NCBI GenBank assembly: GCA_902801165.1
Contig: CADCHI010000001.1
Span: forward strand, 1 to 64,000
Source: an uncultured Eubacteriales bacterium
Lineage (GTDB): Bacteria; Bacillota; Clostridia; Christensenellales; Aristaeellaceae
DNA length: 64,000 nucleotides
Reading direction: 5' to 3'
Below, piece by piece: positions 55,852 through 64,000 of the stretch. Each line of letters starts with the position of its first letter. The first letter of the stretch is position 1. The notes below the pieces were generated by a model. The model made no database searches. It worked only from the letters and a program-made list of their open reading frames with translations, and was not told the origin of the DNA. Position numbers and translations under genes: made by a program.

Positions 55852-56586
55852 ATGAAGCAGGCAATAGTGGTCGTCAGCTTTGGCACGACGCATAAGGACG
55901 CCGAACAGGGCGCCATCGCGCCTGTGGAGCGCGCCATTGAGCGGGCCTTTCCGGACTGGGAGGTCCGTCGCGCCTGGACGTCGCGGATCATTGCCAGGAG
56001 GCTGGCGGAACGGGGCGAGCCGGTGGAGAACGAGTCGGAGGCGCTGGAGCGGCTTATGGGCGAGGGGTACAGGCGCGTGGCCTTTGCCGCGACGCACGTC
56101 ATTTCCGGCTGCGAATACGACAGGGTGAAGGCCGCGGCCGGAAGCTGGCCGGTCTCCGCGCCGCTGCTGGAGACGGAAGAGGATCTGCGGTGGATGGCGG
56201 CGCTGCTGGACGGGATTGCTGCGGAGGAAGGACGCACGCTGCTGGTGATGGGCCACGGCACCGAACACGCGGCGGACGCGACCTATGCCCGGCTGCGGAG
56301 GCTGCTGTCCGAGCGCGTCAAGCTGGCCTGCGTCGAGGGCAGCCACACCCTGGAGGCCCTCCTGCCCGAGCTGGACGCCCTCGCGGAGAAGAGGCTGACC
56401 CTGATGCCGCTGATGCTGGTGGCAGGGGACCACGCGAAGAACGACCTGGCGGGCGAGGGACCGGACTCGTGGAAGAGCCGCCTCGAAGCGCGCGGCTTTG
56501 ACGTCTCCACGCGCCTGCAGGGCCTCGGCGCGCTGAAGACGGTTCAGGAGCGCTTTGTGCAAAAGGTGAGGAGCGCCGTCGAATGA
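55852..56586 (+). CDS. cbiK: Sirohydrochlorin cobaltochelatase CbiK
   Basis: 244 residues from ATG 55852 with GGGGAGAT upstream; the frame is open further upstream but runs through the terminator. Motifs of the CbiK class: VVVSFGTTHKDA at the start, GHGTEHAAD (His135, His139) and LVAGDHAKNDLAGEG (third His), the metal-site residues. It inserts Co2+ into sirohydrochlorin in anaerobic B12 synthesis. Some CbiK proteins also make sirohaem or use nickel. It overlaps the first permease gene by 4 bases (ATGA), and the riboswitch controls both. Confidence 0.9.
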   Translation: MKQAIVVVSFGTTHKDAEQGAIAPVERAIERAFPDWEVRRAWTSRIIARRLAERGEPVENESEALERLMGEGYRRVAFAATHVISGCEYDRVKAAAGSWPVSAPLLETEEDLRWMAALLDGIAAEEGRTLLVMGHGTEHAADATYARLRRLLSERVKLACVEGSHTLEALLPELDALAEKRLTLMPLMLVAGDHAKNDLAGEGPDSWKSRLEARGFDVSTRLQGLGALKTVQERFVQKVRSAVE

Positions 56587-57521
56587 AGAAGTACATCGAG
56601 GGCCGCGCGCTGTTCGTCATTCCCATCATGCTGGTGCTGTCCTTCTTCACCTTCGCGCTGACCTACCTGTCGCCCTCCGACCCCATCGCGCTGCGCTACG
56701 AGCGCATGGGCGCGGTGCCGGACCAGGAGCTGCTGGAGGCGGAGCGGGAGGCGGCGGGGCTGAACGATCCGTTCCTCGTCCAGTATTGGAACTGGCTGAG
56801 GAACGTGCTGAGGGGCGACTTGGGCAAGTCCTACTTCTACGGCACCTCCGTGTGGTCGGAGATGACCCGGCGCATTCCCAACACGCTGACGCTGACCGGC
56901 GCGACGCTGCTGCTGACGGTGCTGTTCGCCACGCCGCTGGGCATCCTGTCGGCGGTGAAGCAGGGCACCTGGGTGGACGGGCTGATCCGCTTCATCTCCT
57001 TCTTTGGGGTGTCCATGCCCTCCTTCTGGGTGGGGACGCTGTTGATGTACGCCTTCGGCGTGAAGCTGAAGCTGCTGCCGATCCTGGGCAGCGGCGACCT
57101 CCAGCACCTGGTGCTGCCCGCGGTGACGCTGGCCTTCTGGATGGTGTCGCTGTACGTGCGCCGGGTCCGTGGCAGCATGCTGGAGGAGATGAACAAGGAC
57201 TACCTGACCGGCGCCCTGGCCCAGGGCATGAGCCGCCGGCGGGTGATCCTGAAGCAGATCCTGCCCAATTCGCTCCTGTCGGTGATCACCATGTTCGCCA
57301 TGTCCATCGGAAGCCTGCTGGGCGGCGCGACCATCGTGGAGACCATCTTCGAGTGGAAGGGCGTGGGCAAGATGGCCGTGGAGGCCATCTCCGTGCGGGA
57401 CTATCCCATCATACAGGGCTACGTGCTGTGGATGGCCATCATCTACGTGACGGTGAACCTGGTGGTGGACCTGTCCTATCACTACCTCGACCCGAGGATC
57501 AGACTGGGGGGCCGCCGATGA
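56583..57521 (+). CDS. ABC transporter permease, nickel/peptide family (DppB/NikB type)
   Basis: 312 residues with six membrane segments. GALAQGMSRRRVILKQILPNS is the EAA loop region, and the start (LVLSFFTFALTYLSPSDP) is the DppB-type first helix. Fused by 4-base overlaps to cbiK before and to the second permease after it. Under the B12 riboswitch, a cobalt or corrin-precursor role is more likely than peptide uptake, although the family alone does not tell the substrate. Confidence 0.85.
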   Translation: MKKYIEGRALFVIPIMLVLSFFTFALTYLSPSDPIALRYERMGAVPDQELLEAEREAAGLNDPFLVQYWNWLRNVLRGDLGKSYFYGTSVWSEMTRRIPNTLTLTGATLLLTVLFATPLGILSAVKQGTWVDGLIRFISFFGVSMPSFWVGTLLMYAFGVKLKLLPILGSGDLQHLVLPAVTLAFWMVSLYVRRVRGSMLEEMNKDYLTGALAQGMSRRRVILKQILPNSLLSVITMFAMSIGSLLGGATIVETIFEWKGVGKMAVEAISVRDYPIIQGYVLWMAIIYVTVNLVVDLSYHYLDPRIRLGGRR

Positions 57522-58393
57522 ACAGCTACGTGAAGAAGGCGCTGCGCAGCCCGTCGTTCATGATCCTGCTGTGCCTGGCGATCGTCCTGATCCTGATCCC
57601 CGTGTTCGCGCCGCAGCTGGCGCCCCACGACCCGCTGGAGACCAACTACGCCGCCTCGATGGTGGAGCACTCCGCGGAGTACCCCATGGGCACGGACCAG
57701 ATCGGCAGGTGCATACTGTCCCGGCTCATCTGGGGCGGGCGGACCTCGCTCCTGATCGTGTTCTGGGTGGTGGCCATCGTGGCGGTGGTGGGCATACTGC
57801 TGGGCGTGGTGGCCGGCTTTGCCGGCGGCTGGGTGGACATGCTCATCACCCGCGTCAACGACATCGTCGTCGCTATCCCCTCCACGGTATTCGTCATCGC
57901 CCTGGTCAGCGTGCTGGGCCCCAGCCTGCGCAACACCGTGCTGGCCATGTCGCTGGTGGGCTGGACGGAATACTGCCGGGTCTCCCGGGCGCTGGTGCTC
58001 TCCGTGCGGGAGAACAACTACGTGGACATGGCCCGCATGGGCGGGCTTTCCGAGGCGCAGGTCATCAAACGGGTGATCCTGCCCAACGTGTTTCCCTACC
58101 TGCTGGTGAACATCACCCAGGACATCGGCGCGAACCTGCTCACCCTCAGCGGCCTGTCGCTGCTGGGCCTGTCCTCCCAGCCGCCCACGCCGGAGTGGGG
58201 CTTCATGCTGTCGGAGGGGCGCAAGTTCATCACCGCCGCGCCCTGGCTGATCATCTGGCCCGGCAGCGTGATCGTGCTGCACGTGGTGATCTTCAATCTT
58301 TTGGGCGACAGCCTTAGAGATATACTGGACCCCCGCTGGGAAAAGAAAGAGAGAAAATGGAGGAAGATGAGAAAATGGCAAACAAACGCATGA
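57518..58393 (+). CDS. ABC transporter permease, nickel/peptide family (DppC/NikC type)
   Basis: 291 residues from ATG 57518 (ATGA overlap). N-terminal FAPQLAPHDPLETNYA and HSAEYPMGTDQIGRCILSRL are the DppC/NikC signature; DMARMGGLSEAQVIKRVILP is the EAA region. Pairs with the gene at 56583. The C-terminal 19 residues overlap the start of the binding-protein gene and are very basic. Confidence 0.9.
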   Translation: MNSYVKKALRSPSFMILLCLAIVLILIPVFAPQLAPHDPLETNYAASMVEHSAEYPMGTDQIGRCILSRLIWGGRTSLLIVFWVVAIVAVVGILLGVVAGFAGGWVDMLITRVNDIVVAIPSTVFVIALVSVLGPSLRNTVLAMSLVGWTEYCRVSRALVLSVRENNYVDMARMGGLSEAQVIKRVILPNVFPYLLVNITQDIGANLLTLSGLSLLGLSSQPPTPEWGFMLSEGRKFITAAPWLIIWPGSVIVLHVVIFNLLGDSLRDILDPRWEKKERKWRKMRKWQTNA

Positions 58394-59889
58394 TTTCCCG
58401 CATCCTGGCCCTGGCTCTGTGCCTGGCCCTGGCCCTGATGGGCGGCGCCTTCGCCGAGGGCAAGCACCTGAACGCCGCGCTGTACTGGTTCGGCGGCAGC
58501 CTTGACGCCGCCGCGGACTGGGACGGCTGGACCACCTGCCGCGCGGGCATCACCGAGACCCTGGTCACCGTGAACGAGAAGTATGAGATCGTGCCCCTGC
58601 TGGCGGACAGCTGGGAGCAGACCGACGACACCACCTGGGTGATGCACATCCGCGAGGGCGTCACCTTCCACAACGGCAAGCCCGTGGACGGCGAAGCCGT
58701 GAAGAAGAGCTTCGAGCGCGCCATGACCATGCAGGACCGCGCGGTCTCCGCCGCGAAGATCGCCTCCATCGAGGCCGACGGCCAGTATGTGACCATCACC
58801 ACCACCGAGCCCTTCGGCGCGTTCCTGGCCAACATCTCCGAGCCCATGTACTCCATCATCGACGTGGACGCGGGCACTGACTTCGCCAGCGCGCCCGTCG
58901 CTACCGGCCCCTTCATGGTCACCGGCTTCGAGGTGAACACCCAGATCGACTTGGCCCGCTACGAGGGCTACTGGGGTGGCGCCTCCGACATCGACACCAT
59001 GACCATCCTGATGATCGACGACGACAGCACCCGCGGCATGGCCCTGCAGGGCGGCCAGGTGGATATCGTGCAGCGCATCGCCTGGACGGACATCCCCGCC
59101 TTCGAGGCCGACAGCAGCATGCAGGTGTTCGACACCCAGGGCGCCCGCACCCGCATCCTGTCCTTCAACTACGAGAACCCCTTCCTGGCGGACGTGAACG
59201 TGCGCAAGGCCATCGCCGCCGGCATCAACTACGAGGCGCTGGTGGGCGTCCTGGGCAGCGGCGTGAGCGTCGCCGGCGCGCCCTATCCGGCCTCCTCTCC
59301 CTACGGCTATGACACCCTGGACCGCCAGACCTACGACGCCGAGGCCGCCGCGAAGTACCTGGCCGACGCGGGCTTTGAGGACGCGGACGGCAACGGCTAC
59401 GTGGAGAAGGACGGCCAGGAGCTGACCCTGACCATCACCTATTCCAACGGCTCCTTTACCACCATGCTGGAGGCCGTGCAGGACATGCTCAAGCAGGTGG
59501 GCATCCACATCGAGCTGCAGATCGTGGACAGCACCAGCGAGCTGGGCGAGAGCGGCAGCTATGACATGCTGTGCGGCAACACCCAGGTGCTCTCCACCGG
59601 CGATCCCCAGTGGTACCTGGACTCCTTCTTCAAGACCGATTCCTCCAACAATGTGACCCACTACTCCAATGCCGCTCTGGACGAGATCATCGCCAAGCTG
59701 GCCCAGACCTTCGACATCGCGGGCCGCGAGGAACTGACCATCGAGGCGGAGAAGATCATGCTGGAGGACTGCGCCGCAATCTGGCTGGTGGGCGAGAACA
59801 ACTTCGTCGTCGCCAACAGCAAGGTGAGCAACATCACGCCCTATCCCATCGATTATTACTTCGTGGATAATCATCTGAGCATCGACTGA
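58375..59889 (+). CDS. ABC transporter solute-binding protein, family 5 (nickel/peptide type)
   Basis: 504 residues from ATG 58375 (GGAGGAAG upstream; ATG 58357 is also in frame). Signal peptide 1-25 ends AFA before EGK, with no lipobox Cys. SBP_5 fold: LAALYWFGG-like start region, ETLVTVNEKYEIVPLLADSW, VTFHNGKPVDGEAVKKSFERA, PVATGPFMVTGF and VRKAIAAGINYEALV. NikA-like proteins bind nickel through chelators; here the riboswitch suggests cobalt or a B12 precursor. It overlaps the previous gene and is followed by a foldback repeat before the ATPase genes. Confidence 0.85.
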   Translation: MANKRMISRILALALCLALALMGGAFAEGKHLNAALYWFGGSLDAAADWDGWTTCRAGITETLVTVNEKYEIVPLLADSWEQTDDTTWVMHIREGVTFHNGKPVDGEAVKKSFERAMTMQDRAVSAAKIASIEADGQYVTITTTEPFGAFLANISEPMYSIIDVDAGTDFASAPVATGPFMVTGFEVNTQIDLARYEGYWGGASDIDTMTILMIDDDSTRGMALQGGQVDIVQRIAWTDIPAFEADSSMQVFDTQGARTRILSFNYENPFLADVNVRKAIAAGINYEALVGVLGSGVSVAGAPYPASSPYGYDTLDRQTYDAEAAAKYLADAGFEDADGNGYVEKDGQELTLTITYSNGSFTTMLEAVQDMLKQVGIHIELQIVDSTSELGESGSYDMLCGNTQVLSTGDPQWYLDSFFKTDSSNNVTHYSNAALDEIIAKLAQTFDIAGREELTIEAEKIMLEDCAAIWLVGENNFVVANSKVSNITPYPIDYYFVDNHLSID

Positions 59890-59918
59890 GTGTGACTTTG
59901 AATTTGCGGAGCTGAACC

Positions 59919-60255
59919 GAGGGAAAAGGGATAAGGGGAAAGGGAAAAGGAATAGTGGCTGCCGCTTGGGGATACCCGCGTCTGACCGAAACGCGGCAGC
60001 CTTGCCTCCCCTTTCAGGGGAGGTGCCGAGCCTGCGAGGCGGAGAGGTCGCTCTCCTGACATAGCACTTCGTTATTGCAGAATGTATAGGGCTATGACCT
60101 CTCAGTCTGCTCCTGCGGTGCCGTGGATCGAATCTTCGATTCGAGCCGTCGGCAGTCTGGCTGAAAGCCAGCTCCCCTGGCAGAGGAGCCAAGAAGGCTA
60201 CGCTTCTGCGTGGCAACTGCTTTTCCTTTTCCCTTTTCCCTATTCCCTTTTCCCT
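59919..60255. repeat. Foldback element bounded by 33-bp purine/pyrimidine inverted repeats
   Basis: The left arm AGGGAAAAGGGATAAGGGG onward (59919-59952) is complementary to the right arm CCCTATTCCCTTTTCCCT (60221-60255) over about 33 bases. Inside are further hairpins (GGCTGCCGC/GCGGCAGCC, CCTCCCC/GGGGAGG, TCGAATCTTCGATTCGA) and a repeat-like GAGGTCGC phrase. It separates the binding-protein gene from the ATPase genes and has no coding capacity. Confidence 0.65.
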
Positions 60256-60307
60256 GTCTCAGACAACTTCCCAGTTGTCCTTACGACCAGCCAAAACGAC
60301 GAACCGG

Positions 60308-61117
60308 GTGAACGCATTGGACATTCTTACGATTGACAACTATTCCGTGTCCTATGACGGGCAGCGCAGCGCCGTGGACGGCGTCTCCCTGTCGGTCTCG
60401 CGGGGCGAGATCGTCTCCATCGTGGGGGAGAGCGGCAGCGGCAAGTCCACGCTGCTCCACGGCATGCTGGGCCTGCTGCCGAAGGGAGCGGCGACCCGGG
60501 GAAGGCTCGCCCTGTTCGGGCGGGAGATCTCTGAGATGCCCGCTGGGGAGCGCCGGGCGCTCTGCGGCAGCCGGGTCTCCATGATCTTCCAGGACACGGG
60601 CCGCTACATGAACCCCATCGCCCGCATCGGCGCGCAGTACGACGAGTTCCTGCGCATCCACGGCATGCGCGACGGCGCAGCCCGGCGCGATCTGCAGCGA
60701 GAGATGCTGCTGAAGCTGCACCTGACCGACCCGGAGCGGGTGCTGCGGGCCTATCCCTTCGAGCTGTCCGGCGGCATGCGGCAGCGGGTGGGCATCGCCA
60801 TGGCCATGTCCCTGAAGCCCGAGCTGCTGCTGGCGGACGAGCCCACCAGCGCCCTGGACGTGACCGTGCAGGCCCAGGTGATCCGGCAGATGCTGGAGCT
60901 GCGGGAGTCCACCGGCACCGCCATCGTGCTGGTGACCCACAACATCGGGGTGGCGGCCTATCTTTCTGACCGCATCGGCGTGATGCAGCGCGGCAGGCTG
61001 GTGGAGCTGGGCGACAGCCAGGAACTGATCGAGCATCCCAAACATCCCTACACCCGGGGATTGTTGGAAGCGGTGGTGGAAATCGACGACGAAAGGCTGA
61101 TTGCGAACCATGGATGA
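60308..61117 (+). CDS. ABC transporter ATP-binding protein (DppD/NikD type)
   Basis: 269 residues if GTG 60308 is the start; TTG 60317 is possible and neither has a strong Shine-Dalgarno. Walker A GESGSGKST, signature LSGGMRQRVG, Walker B LLADEPTSALD, and the switch His in LVTHN. The GRYMNPIARIGAQ phrase is typical of the D subunit. It powers the permeases at 56583 and 57518. Overlaps the next ATPase gene by 8 bases. Confidence 0.85.
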   Translation: MNALDILTIDNYSVSYDGQRSAVDGVSLSVSRGEIVSIVGESGSGKSTLLHGMLGLLPKGAATRGRLALFGREISEMPAGERRALCGSRVSMIFQDTGRYMNPIARIGAQYDEFLRIHGMRDGAARRDLQREMLLKLHLTDPERVLRAYPFELSGGMRQRVGIAMAMSLKPELLLADEPTSALDVTVQAQVIRQMLELRESTGTAIVLVTHNIGVAAYLSDRIGVMQRGRLVELGDSQELIEHPKHPYTRGLLEAVVEIDDERLIANHG

Positions 61118-62075
61118 CGCGCTGCTGGAATTGAGGGGCCTTTCAAAGACCTTTGACATGGGCAAGGGCGAGCGCCTGCGGGCGGTGCGCGACGTGAGCC
61201 TGGCGGTGCGGCGGGGCGAGAGCCTGGGCATTGTGGGGGAGAGCGGCTGCGGCAAGAGCACCATCGCCCGGATGGTGGCCCAGCTGACGGAGGTCACCGG
61301 GGGCCAAATACTGTTCGACGGACGGGACGTGACCAACCTGCCCAGGGGCAGGCGGCGCGAGCTGTGGCGTCGGGTGCAGATGGTGTTCCAGGACCCCTAT
61401 TCCGTGTTCAGCCCGCGGATGACGGTGGGGGACTTCCTCACCGAAGGACTGGTCCATTTCGGCATCGCCAGCCGGGCGAAGGCCCGGGAGAGGCTGCCCG
61501 AGCTGCTGGCGCGGGTGGAGCTGCCCCCGGAGCTGGCGGAGCGCCTGCCGCACCAGCTGTCCGGCGGCCAGCAGCAGCGGGTGGTGATTGCCCGGGCGCT
61601 GTCCATCCAGCCGGACCTGCTGATCCTGGACGAGGCCACCAGCGCCCTGGACGTTTCCGTCCAGCGGCAGATCCTGAAGCTGCTGATGCGCTTGAAGGCG
61701 GAGCTGGGGCTGACGATGTTGTTCATTGGGCACGATTTGGCCGTGGTGCGCAGCGTCACCGACCGCATCGCGGTGATGTACGCCGGTAGCCTGGTGGAGC
61801 AGCTGCCCAGCGACCGGCTGGTGGAGACGGCCGCGCACCCCTATACGCGGCGGCTGTTGGACTCGGTGTTCTCCACCGGCGACCGGGGCCGCAAGCAGAT
61901 CGCCATAGAGGACCTGTCCCTGATCGAAAAGGGGCGGCAGCTGGCGGGCTGTCCCTACCAGCCCCGCTGCGCCATCGCCACCGGGATCTGTTCCGGGACC
62001 TGTCCGTCGCTGACGGCGGTCGGGGAAAACCACAGTATTGCCTGCTTTGCCAGGCAGGGGGAGGAATTGCAATGA
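61110..62075 (+). CDS. ABC transporter ATP-binding protein (DppF/NikE type)
   Basis: 321 residues from ATG 61110. Walker A GESGCGKST, VFQDPYSVFSPRMTV, signature LSGGQQQRV, Walker B LLILDEATSALD, and switch LFIGHDLAVV. The C-terminal oligopeptide-transporter extension includes GCPYQPRCAIATGICSGTCP, a cysteine-rich stretch (4 Cys) found in Opp/Dpp F subunits and known in some to hold an iron-sulfur cluster. Overlaps the 64-residue gene by 4 bases. Confidence 0.9.
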   Translation: MDDALLELRGLSKTFDMGKGERLRAVRDVSLAVRRGESLGIVGESGCGKSTIARMVAQLTEVTGGQILFDGRDVTNLPRGRRRELWRRVQMVFQDPYSVFSPRMTVGDFLTEGLVHFGIASRAKARERLPELLARVELPPELAERLPHQLSGGQQQRVVIARALSIQPDLLILDEATSALDVSVQRQILKLLMRLKAELGLTMLFIGHDLAVVRSVTDRIAVMYAGSLVEQLPSDRLVETAAHPYTRRLLDSVFSTGDRGRKQIAIEDLSLIEKGRQLAGCPYQPRCAIATGICSGTCPSLTAVGENHSIACFARQGEELQ

Positions 62076-62266
62076 ACGAAAAGCGCGTGAGGACCGTGGA
62101 CGAGATCATCTTTGAGCAGGCCGATCCGCAAGTGGTGCTGGCAAAGGGCAGTGTCTACGCCGTGGAGGCGGTGCTGGAGAAGGGCGTCGTGCTGCGCACG
62201 GAACAGGGGGAGCGCTTCATGATCGACCTGAACACCTTCGAGCTGGGCTTCGAGGCGGCACTGTAG
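62072..62266 (+). CDS. 64-residue unknown protein at the end of the riboswitch operon
   Basis: Starts at ATG 62072, overlapping the DppF-type stop (ATGA), with GGGGGAGG upstream. Predicted small beta-rich soluble protein (AKGSVYAVEAVLEKGVVLRT, ERFMIDLNTFELGFEA); no metal-binding clusters, signal peptide or membrane segment. I do not recognise the family. Its place after a complete transporter suggests an accessory role, for example in metal handling or regulation, but nothing in its sequence shows this. Confidence 0.7.
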   Translation: MNEKRVRTVDEIIFEQADPQVVLAKGSVYAVEAVLEKGVVLRTEQGERFMIDLNTFELGFEAAL

Positions 62267-62288
62267 CGGACGAAATACGCATGATTCC

Positions 62289-62330
62289 GGGCGGGGCCGG
62301 CGCAATTTGCGTCGGCCCCGCCCGCTTTTA
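62289..62330 (+). terminator. Rho-independent terminator ending the riboswitch operon
   Basis: GGGCGGGGCCGGCGCAA pairs with TTGCGTCGGCCCCGCCC (one mismatch), followed by GCTTTTAT. Confidence 0.85.
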
Positions 62331-62453
62331 TGCCGCGAACCGGCCCAAATCAAACTTGGCAATCCCAGACAATAAAAGACAAGGGCAGACGATGCGTTTT
62401 TCCTAACCTTGCGCTATACTGTCCTTAACAAAACGACAGAGGGGGCGACGGCC

Positions 62454-63401
62454 ATGACCCGTCCGACCGGGCTGCAGGCGCGGCGCAGGTGGAGCTGGAA
62501 GAACTTCTGGCTGCTGACGATGACCCTTCCGGGGGCAATCTGGCTGCTGCTCATCCGCTACCTGCCCATGCTGGGCGTGATCATCTCCTTCAAGGACTAC
62601 AAGGCGCAGAAGCCGAACACGTTCTGGAACAACCTGCTCAAATCGAAGTGGGTGGGCCTGAAGAACTTCCAGTTCCTGAACAGCCCCTCCACGGGCACCA
62701 TGATCCGCAACACGCTGCTCTACAACGCGGTGTGGATCGTGCTGGTGCTGGTCATCGCGGTGCTGTTCGCGGTGATGATGAGCGAGTTGAAGAACCGCTT
62801 CATGGCGAAGGCCTACCAGACGATGATGTTCTTTCCCTACTTCCTCAGCTGGGTGGTGGCGAGCTACTTCGTGCTGGCCTTCCTGGACCCCACCAGCGGC
62901 ATGATCCCCTCCATCCAGAAGAGCCTGGGCCTGAAAGCGACCCAATTCTACATGACCACCACCTGGTGGCCGCTGATCCTGACCATTTCCAACCTGTGGA
63001 AGAACGTGGGTTACTCCAGCGTGCTGTACCTGGCGGCCATCACCGGCATCGACACCACGCTGTACGAGGCGGCGGCGGTGGACGGCGCCACCAAGAGCCA
63101 GCAGGTCTGGCACGTGACGCTGCCGGGCATCCGCCCGATGATCGTGATCCTGCTGATCATGTCCGTGGGCAAGATATTCAACGCAGACTTCGGTCTGTTC
63201 TACAACGTGCCCCAGAACTCCGGTCCGCTTTACCCTGTGACCCAGGTCATCGACACCTATGTTTACAACACCTACGCCAACACCCACAACATGGGCATGA
63301 GCGCCGCGGCGGGCCTGCTGCAGAGCGTGGTGGGCTGTCTGTGCATCGTGGTGACCAACGGCATCGTGCGCCGGATCGACGCGGAAAGCTCGCTGTTTTA
63401 G
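62454..63401 (+). CDS. LplB/YtcQ-type sugar ABC transporter permease
   Basis: 315 residues from ATG 62454 with AGAGGGGGCG upstream. LplB-type features: PGAIWLLLIRYLPMLGVIISFKDY, FFPYFLSWVVASYF, and EAAAVDGATKSQQVWHVTLPGIRP as the EAA loop, ending GIVRRIDAESSLF. Members import uronides, polysaccharide fragments or other plant glycan oligomers. Its partner permease follows after 150 bases; the binding protein should lie beyond the window. ATPase again absent in view. Confidence 0.9.
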   Translation: MTRPTGLQARRRWSWKNFWLLTMTLPGAIWLLLIRYLPMLGVIISFKDYKAQKPNTFWNNLLKSKWVGLKNFQFLNSPSTGTMIRNTLLYNAVWIVLVLVIAVLFAVMMSELKNRFMAKAYQTMMFFPYFLSWVVASYFVLAFLDPTSGMIPSIQKSLGLKATQFYMTTTWWPLILTISNLWKNVGYSSVLYLAAITGIDTTLYEAAAVDGATKSQQVWHVTLPGIRPMIVILLIMSVGKIFNADFGLFYNVPQNSGPLYPVTQVIDTYVYNTYANTHNMGMSAAAGLLQSVVGCLCIVVTNGIVRRIDAESSLF

Positions 63402-63551
63402 AGCTCAGAGTTTTGAGTTAAGAGTTTAGAGATGGTTTGCTGAGTGGAAACGTGGCGGACAATCTGCCTTACACGCCCGCAAAGACAGCGGTCATCAAAT
63501 CCCGGAAGGTTTTGTTCCACGCTTCAAGCTGAAATCCAGAGAGGGTAGATC

Positions 63552-64000
63552 ATGGATAGAACACAAAGAAAACCGACTTCGGTTTTGAATACCTTCGGTC
63601 CGGGGGCGCAGGCGGTGTTCCACGTCGCGCTGGGGCTGTTCGCTCTGCTGTGCATCCTGCCCTTCGTGTTCGTCATCATCATCTCCTTCACCTCGGAGGA
63701 CAGCATCCGCCAGATCGGCTACTCCTTCATGCCGCTGAGCGGGTCCACACAGGCCTATCAGTACGTGTTCGCCCTGGGCAACGCGCTGTGGCGCAGCTAC
63801 TTCAACTCCTTCCTGATCACCGTGGTCGGCACGGTGCTGAGCGTCTCCATCTGCGTGCTGTACAGCTACCCGCTTTACCGGAAGGACTTCAAGTACCGGG
63901 GCTTCTTCAACTTCCTCAGCTTCTTCACGATGATCTTCGGCGGCGGCCTGGTGCCCACCTTCGTGGTGTGCAAGACGCTGCTGGGCCTCAGCGACAACTA
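63552..64000 (+). CDS. YtcP-type sugar ABC transporter permease (3' end beyond window)
   Basis: The frame opens at ATG 63552 (GAGAGGGTAGATC upstream) and reads through to the last base, about 149 residues. MDRTQRKPTSVLNTF, then a membrane helix (VALGLFALLCILPFVFVIIISFTSEDS), SFLITVVGTVLSVSICVLYSYPLY and FFTMIFGGGLVPTF match the start of YtcP/LplC-type permeases. Works with the gene at 62454. About half the protein is outside. Confidence 0.85.
   Translation, partial: MDRTQRKPTSVLNTFGPGAQAVFHVALGLFALLCILPFVFVIIISFTSEDSIRQIGYSFMPLSGSTQAYQYVFALGNALWRSYFNSFLITVVGTVLSVSICVLYSYPLYRKDFKYRGFFNFLSFFTMIFGGGLVPTFVVCKTLLGLSDN

Noticed and set aside
58096-60216. 706-codon minus-strand frame
   Set aside because: Antisense to the SBP_5 and permease genes and through the foldback repeat; no start signal.

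Overview
The window looks like a high-GC chromosome segment from an anaerobic Bacillota (Clostridia-type) gut or rumen bacterium. The evidence is strong Shine-Dalgarno sites, many 4-bp ATGA/GTGA gene overlaps, GPH-type sugar symporters feeding glycoside hydrolase clusters, AraC and LacI regulators, LplB/YtcP-type permeases and a cobalamin riboswitch. The exact lineage cannot be read from the sequence. Every signal peptide seen ends in an A-x-A site followed by Glu, including both solute-binding proteins, where a lipobox would be expected in a Gram-positive cell.

Layout. (1) 1-1310: the 3' part of larE and an AhpD-like gene that seems to start at ACG. (2) 1617-20629: an accessory signalling island. 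It holds an HTH protein with a membrane Ser/Thr kinase-like LRR protein, two secreted proteins (DUF6273; peptidoglycan-binding), two paralogous zinc-ribbon-like membrane proteins, an HD-RyR protein, a double-TIR/Sel1/TPR protein, a 1327-residue kinase with TPR-like repeats, a DUF3592-like protein, an unknown protein, a PTP-like protein whose P-loop Cys is replaced by Ser, and a cytoplasmic LRR_5 protein. Short palindromic repeats punctuate the region. (3) 20701-29770: carbohydrate locus A (AraC, GPH symporter, GH2, GH78, GH43-like). (4) 29995-35106: a decaying redox cluster (SDR with a 22-bp insertion, SnoaL-like, AKR, TetR, AKR interrupted by a three-hairpin element, secreted flavodoxin, nitroreductase fragment). 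(5) 35463-47047: carbohydrate locus B, same plan as A (AraC, GPH, GH2, TIM-barrel isomerase, GH78, GH43, GH1). (6) 47278-53379: LacI regulator divergent from an arabino-oligosaccharide ABC importer (binding protein and two permeases, no ATPase) and a GH51 arabinofuranosidase. (7) 53600-55261: a methyltransferase and a zinc-macrodomain ADP-ribosyl hydrolase. (8) 55280-62330: a cobalamin-riboswitch operon with cbiK, a complete nickel/peptide-type ABC importer and a 64-residue unknown protein. (9) 62454-end: two LplB/YtcP-type permeases, the second cut by the window edge.

How it works together. Loci A and B and the arabinoside operon together fit breakdown of rhamnose-, galactose- and arabinose-containing plant cell-wall glycans (pectin side chains), with import of oligomers and cleavage inside the cell. 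The riboswitch operon most plausibly imports cobalt or another corrin precursor and inserts it. The island at 8971-20529 is the best candidate for an undescribed system: it combines a possible ligand sensor (RyR/HD), a TIR effector, a large kinase, a phosphatase-like protein and repeat scaffolds, the part list of bacterial conflict or signalling systems, but I do not recognise this exact set as a named system.
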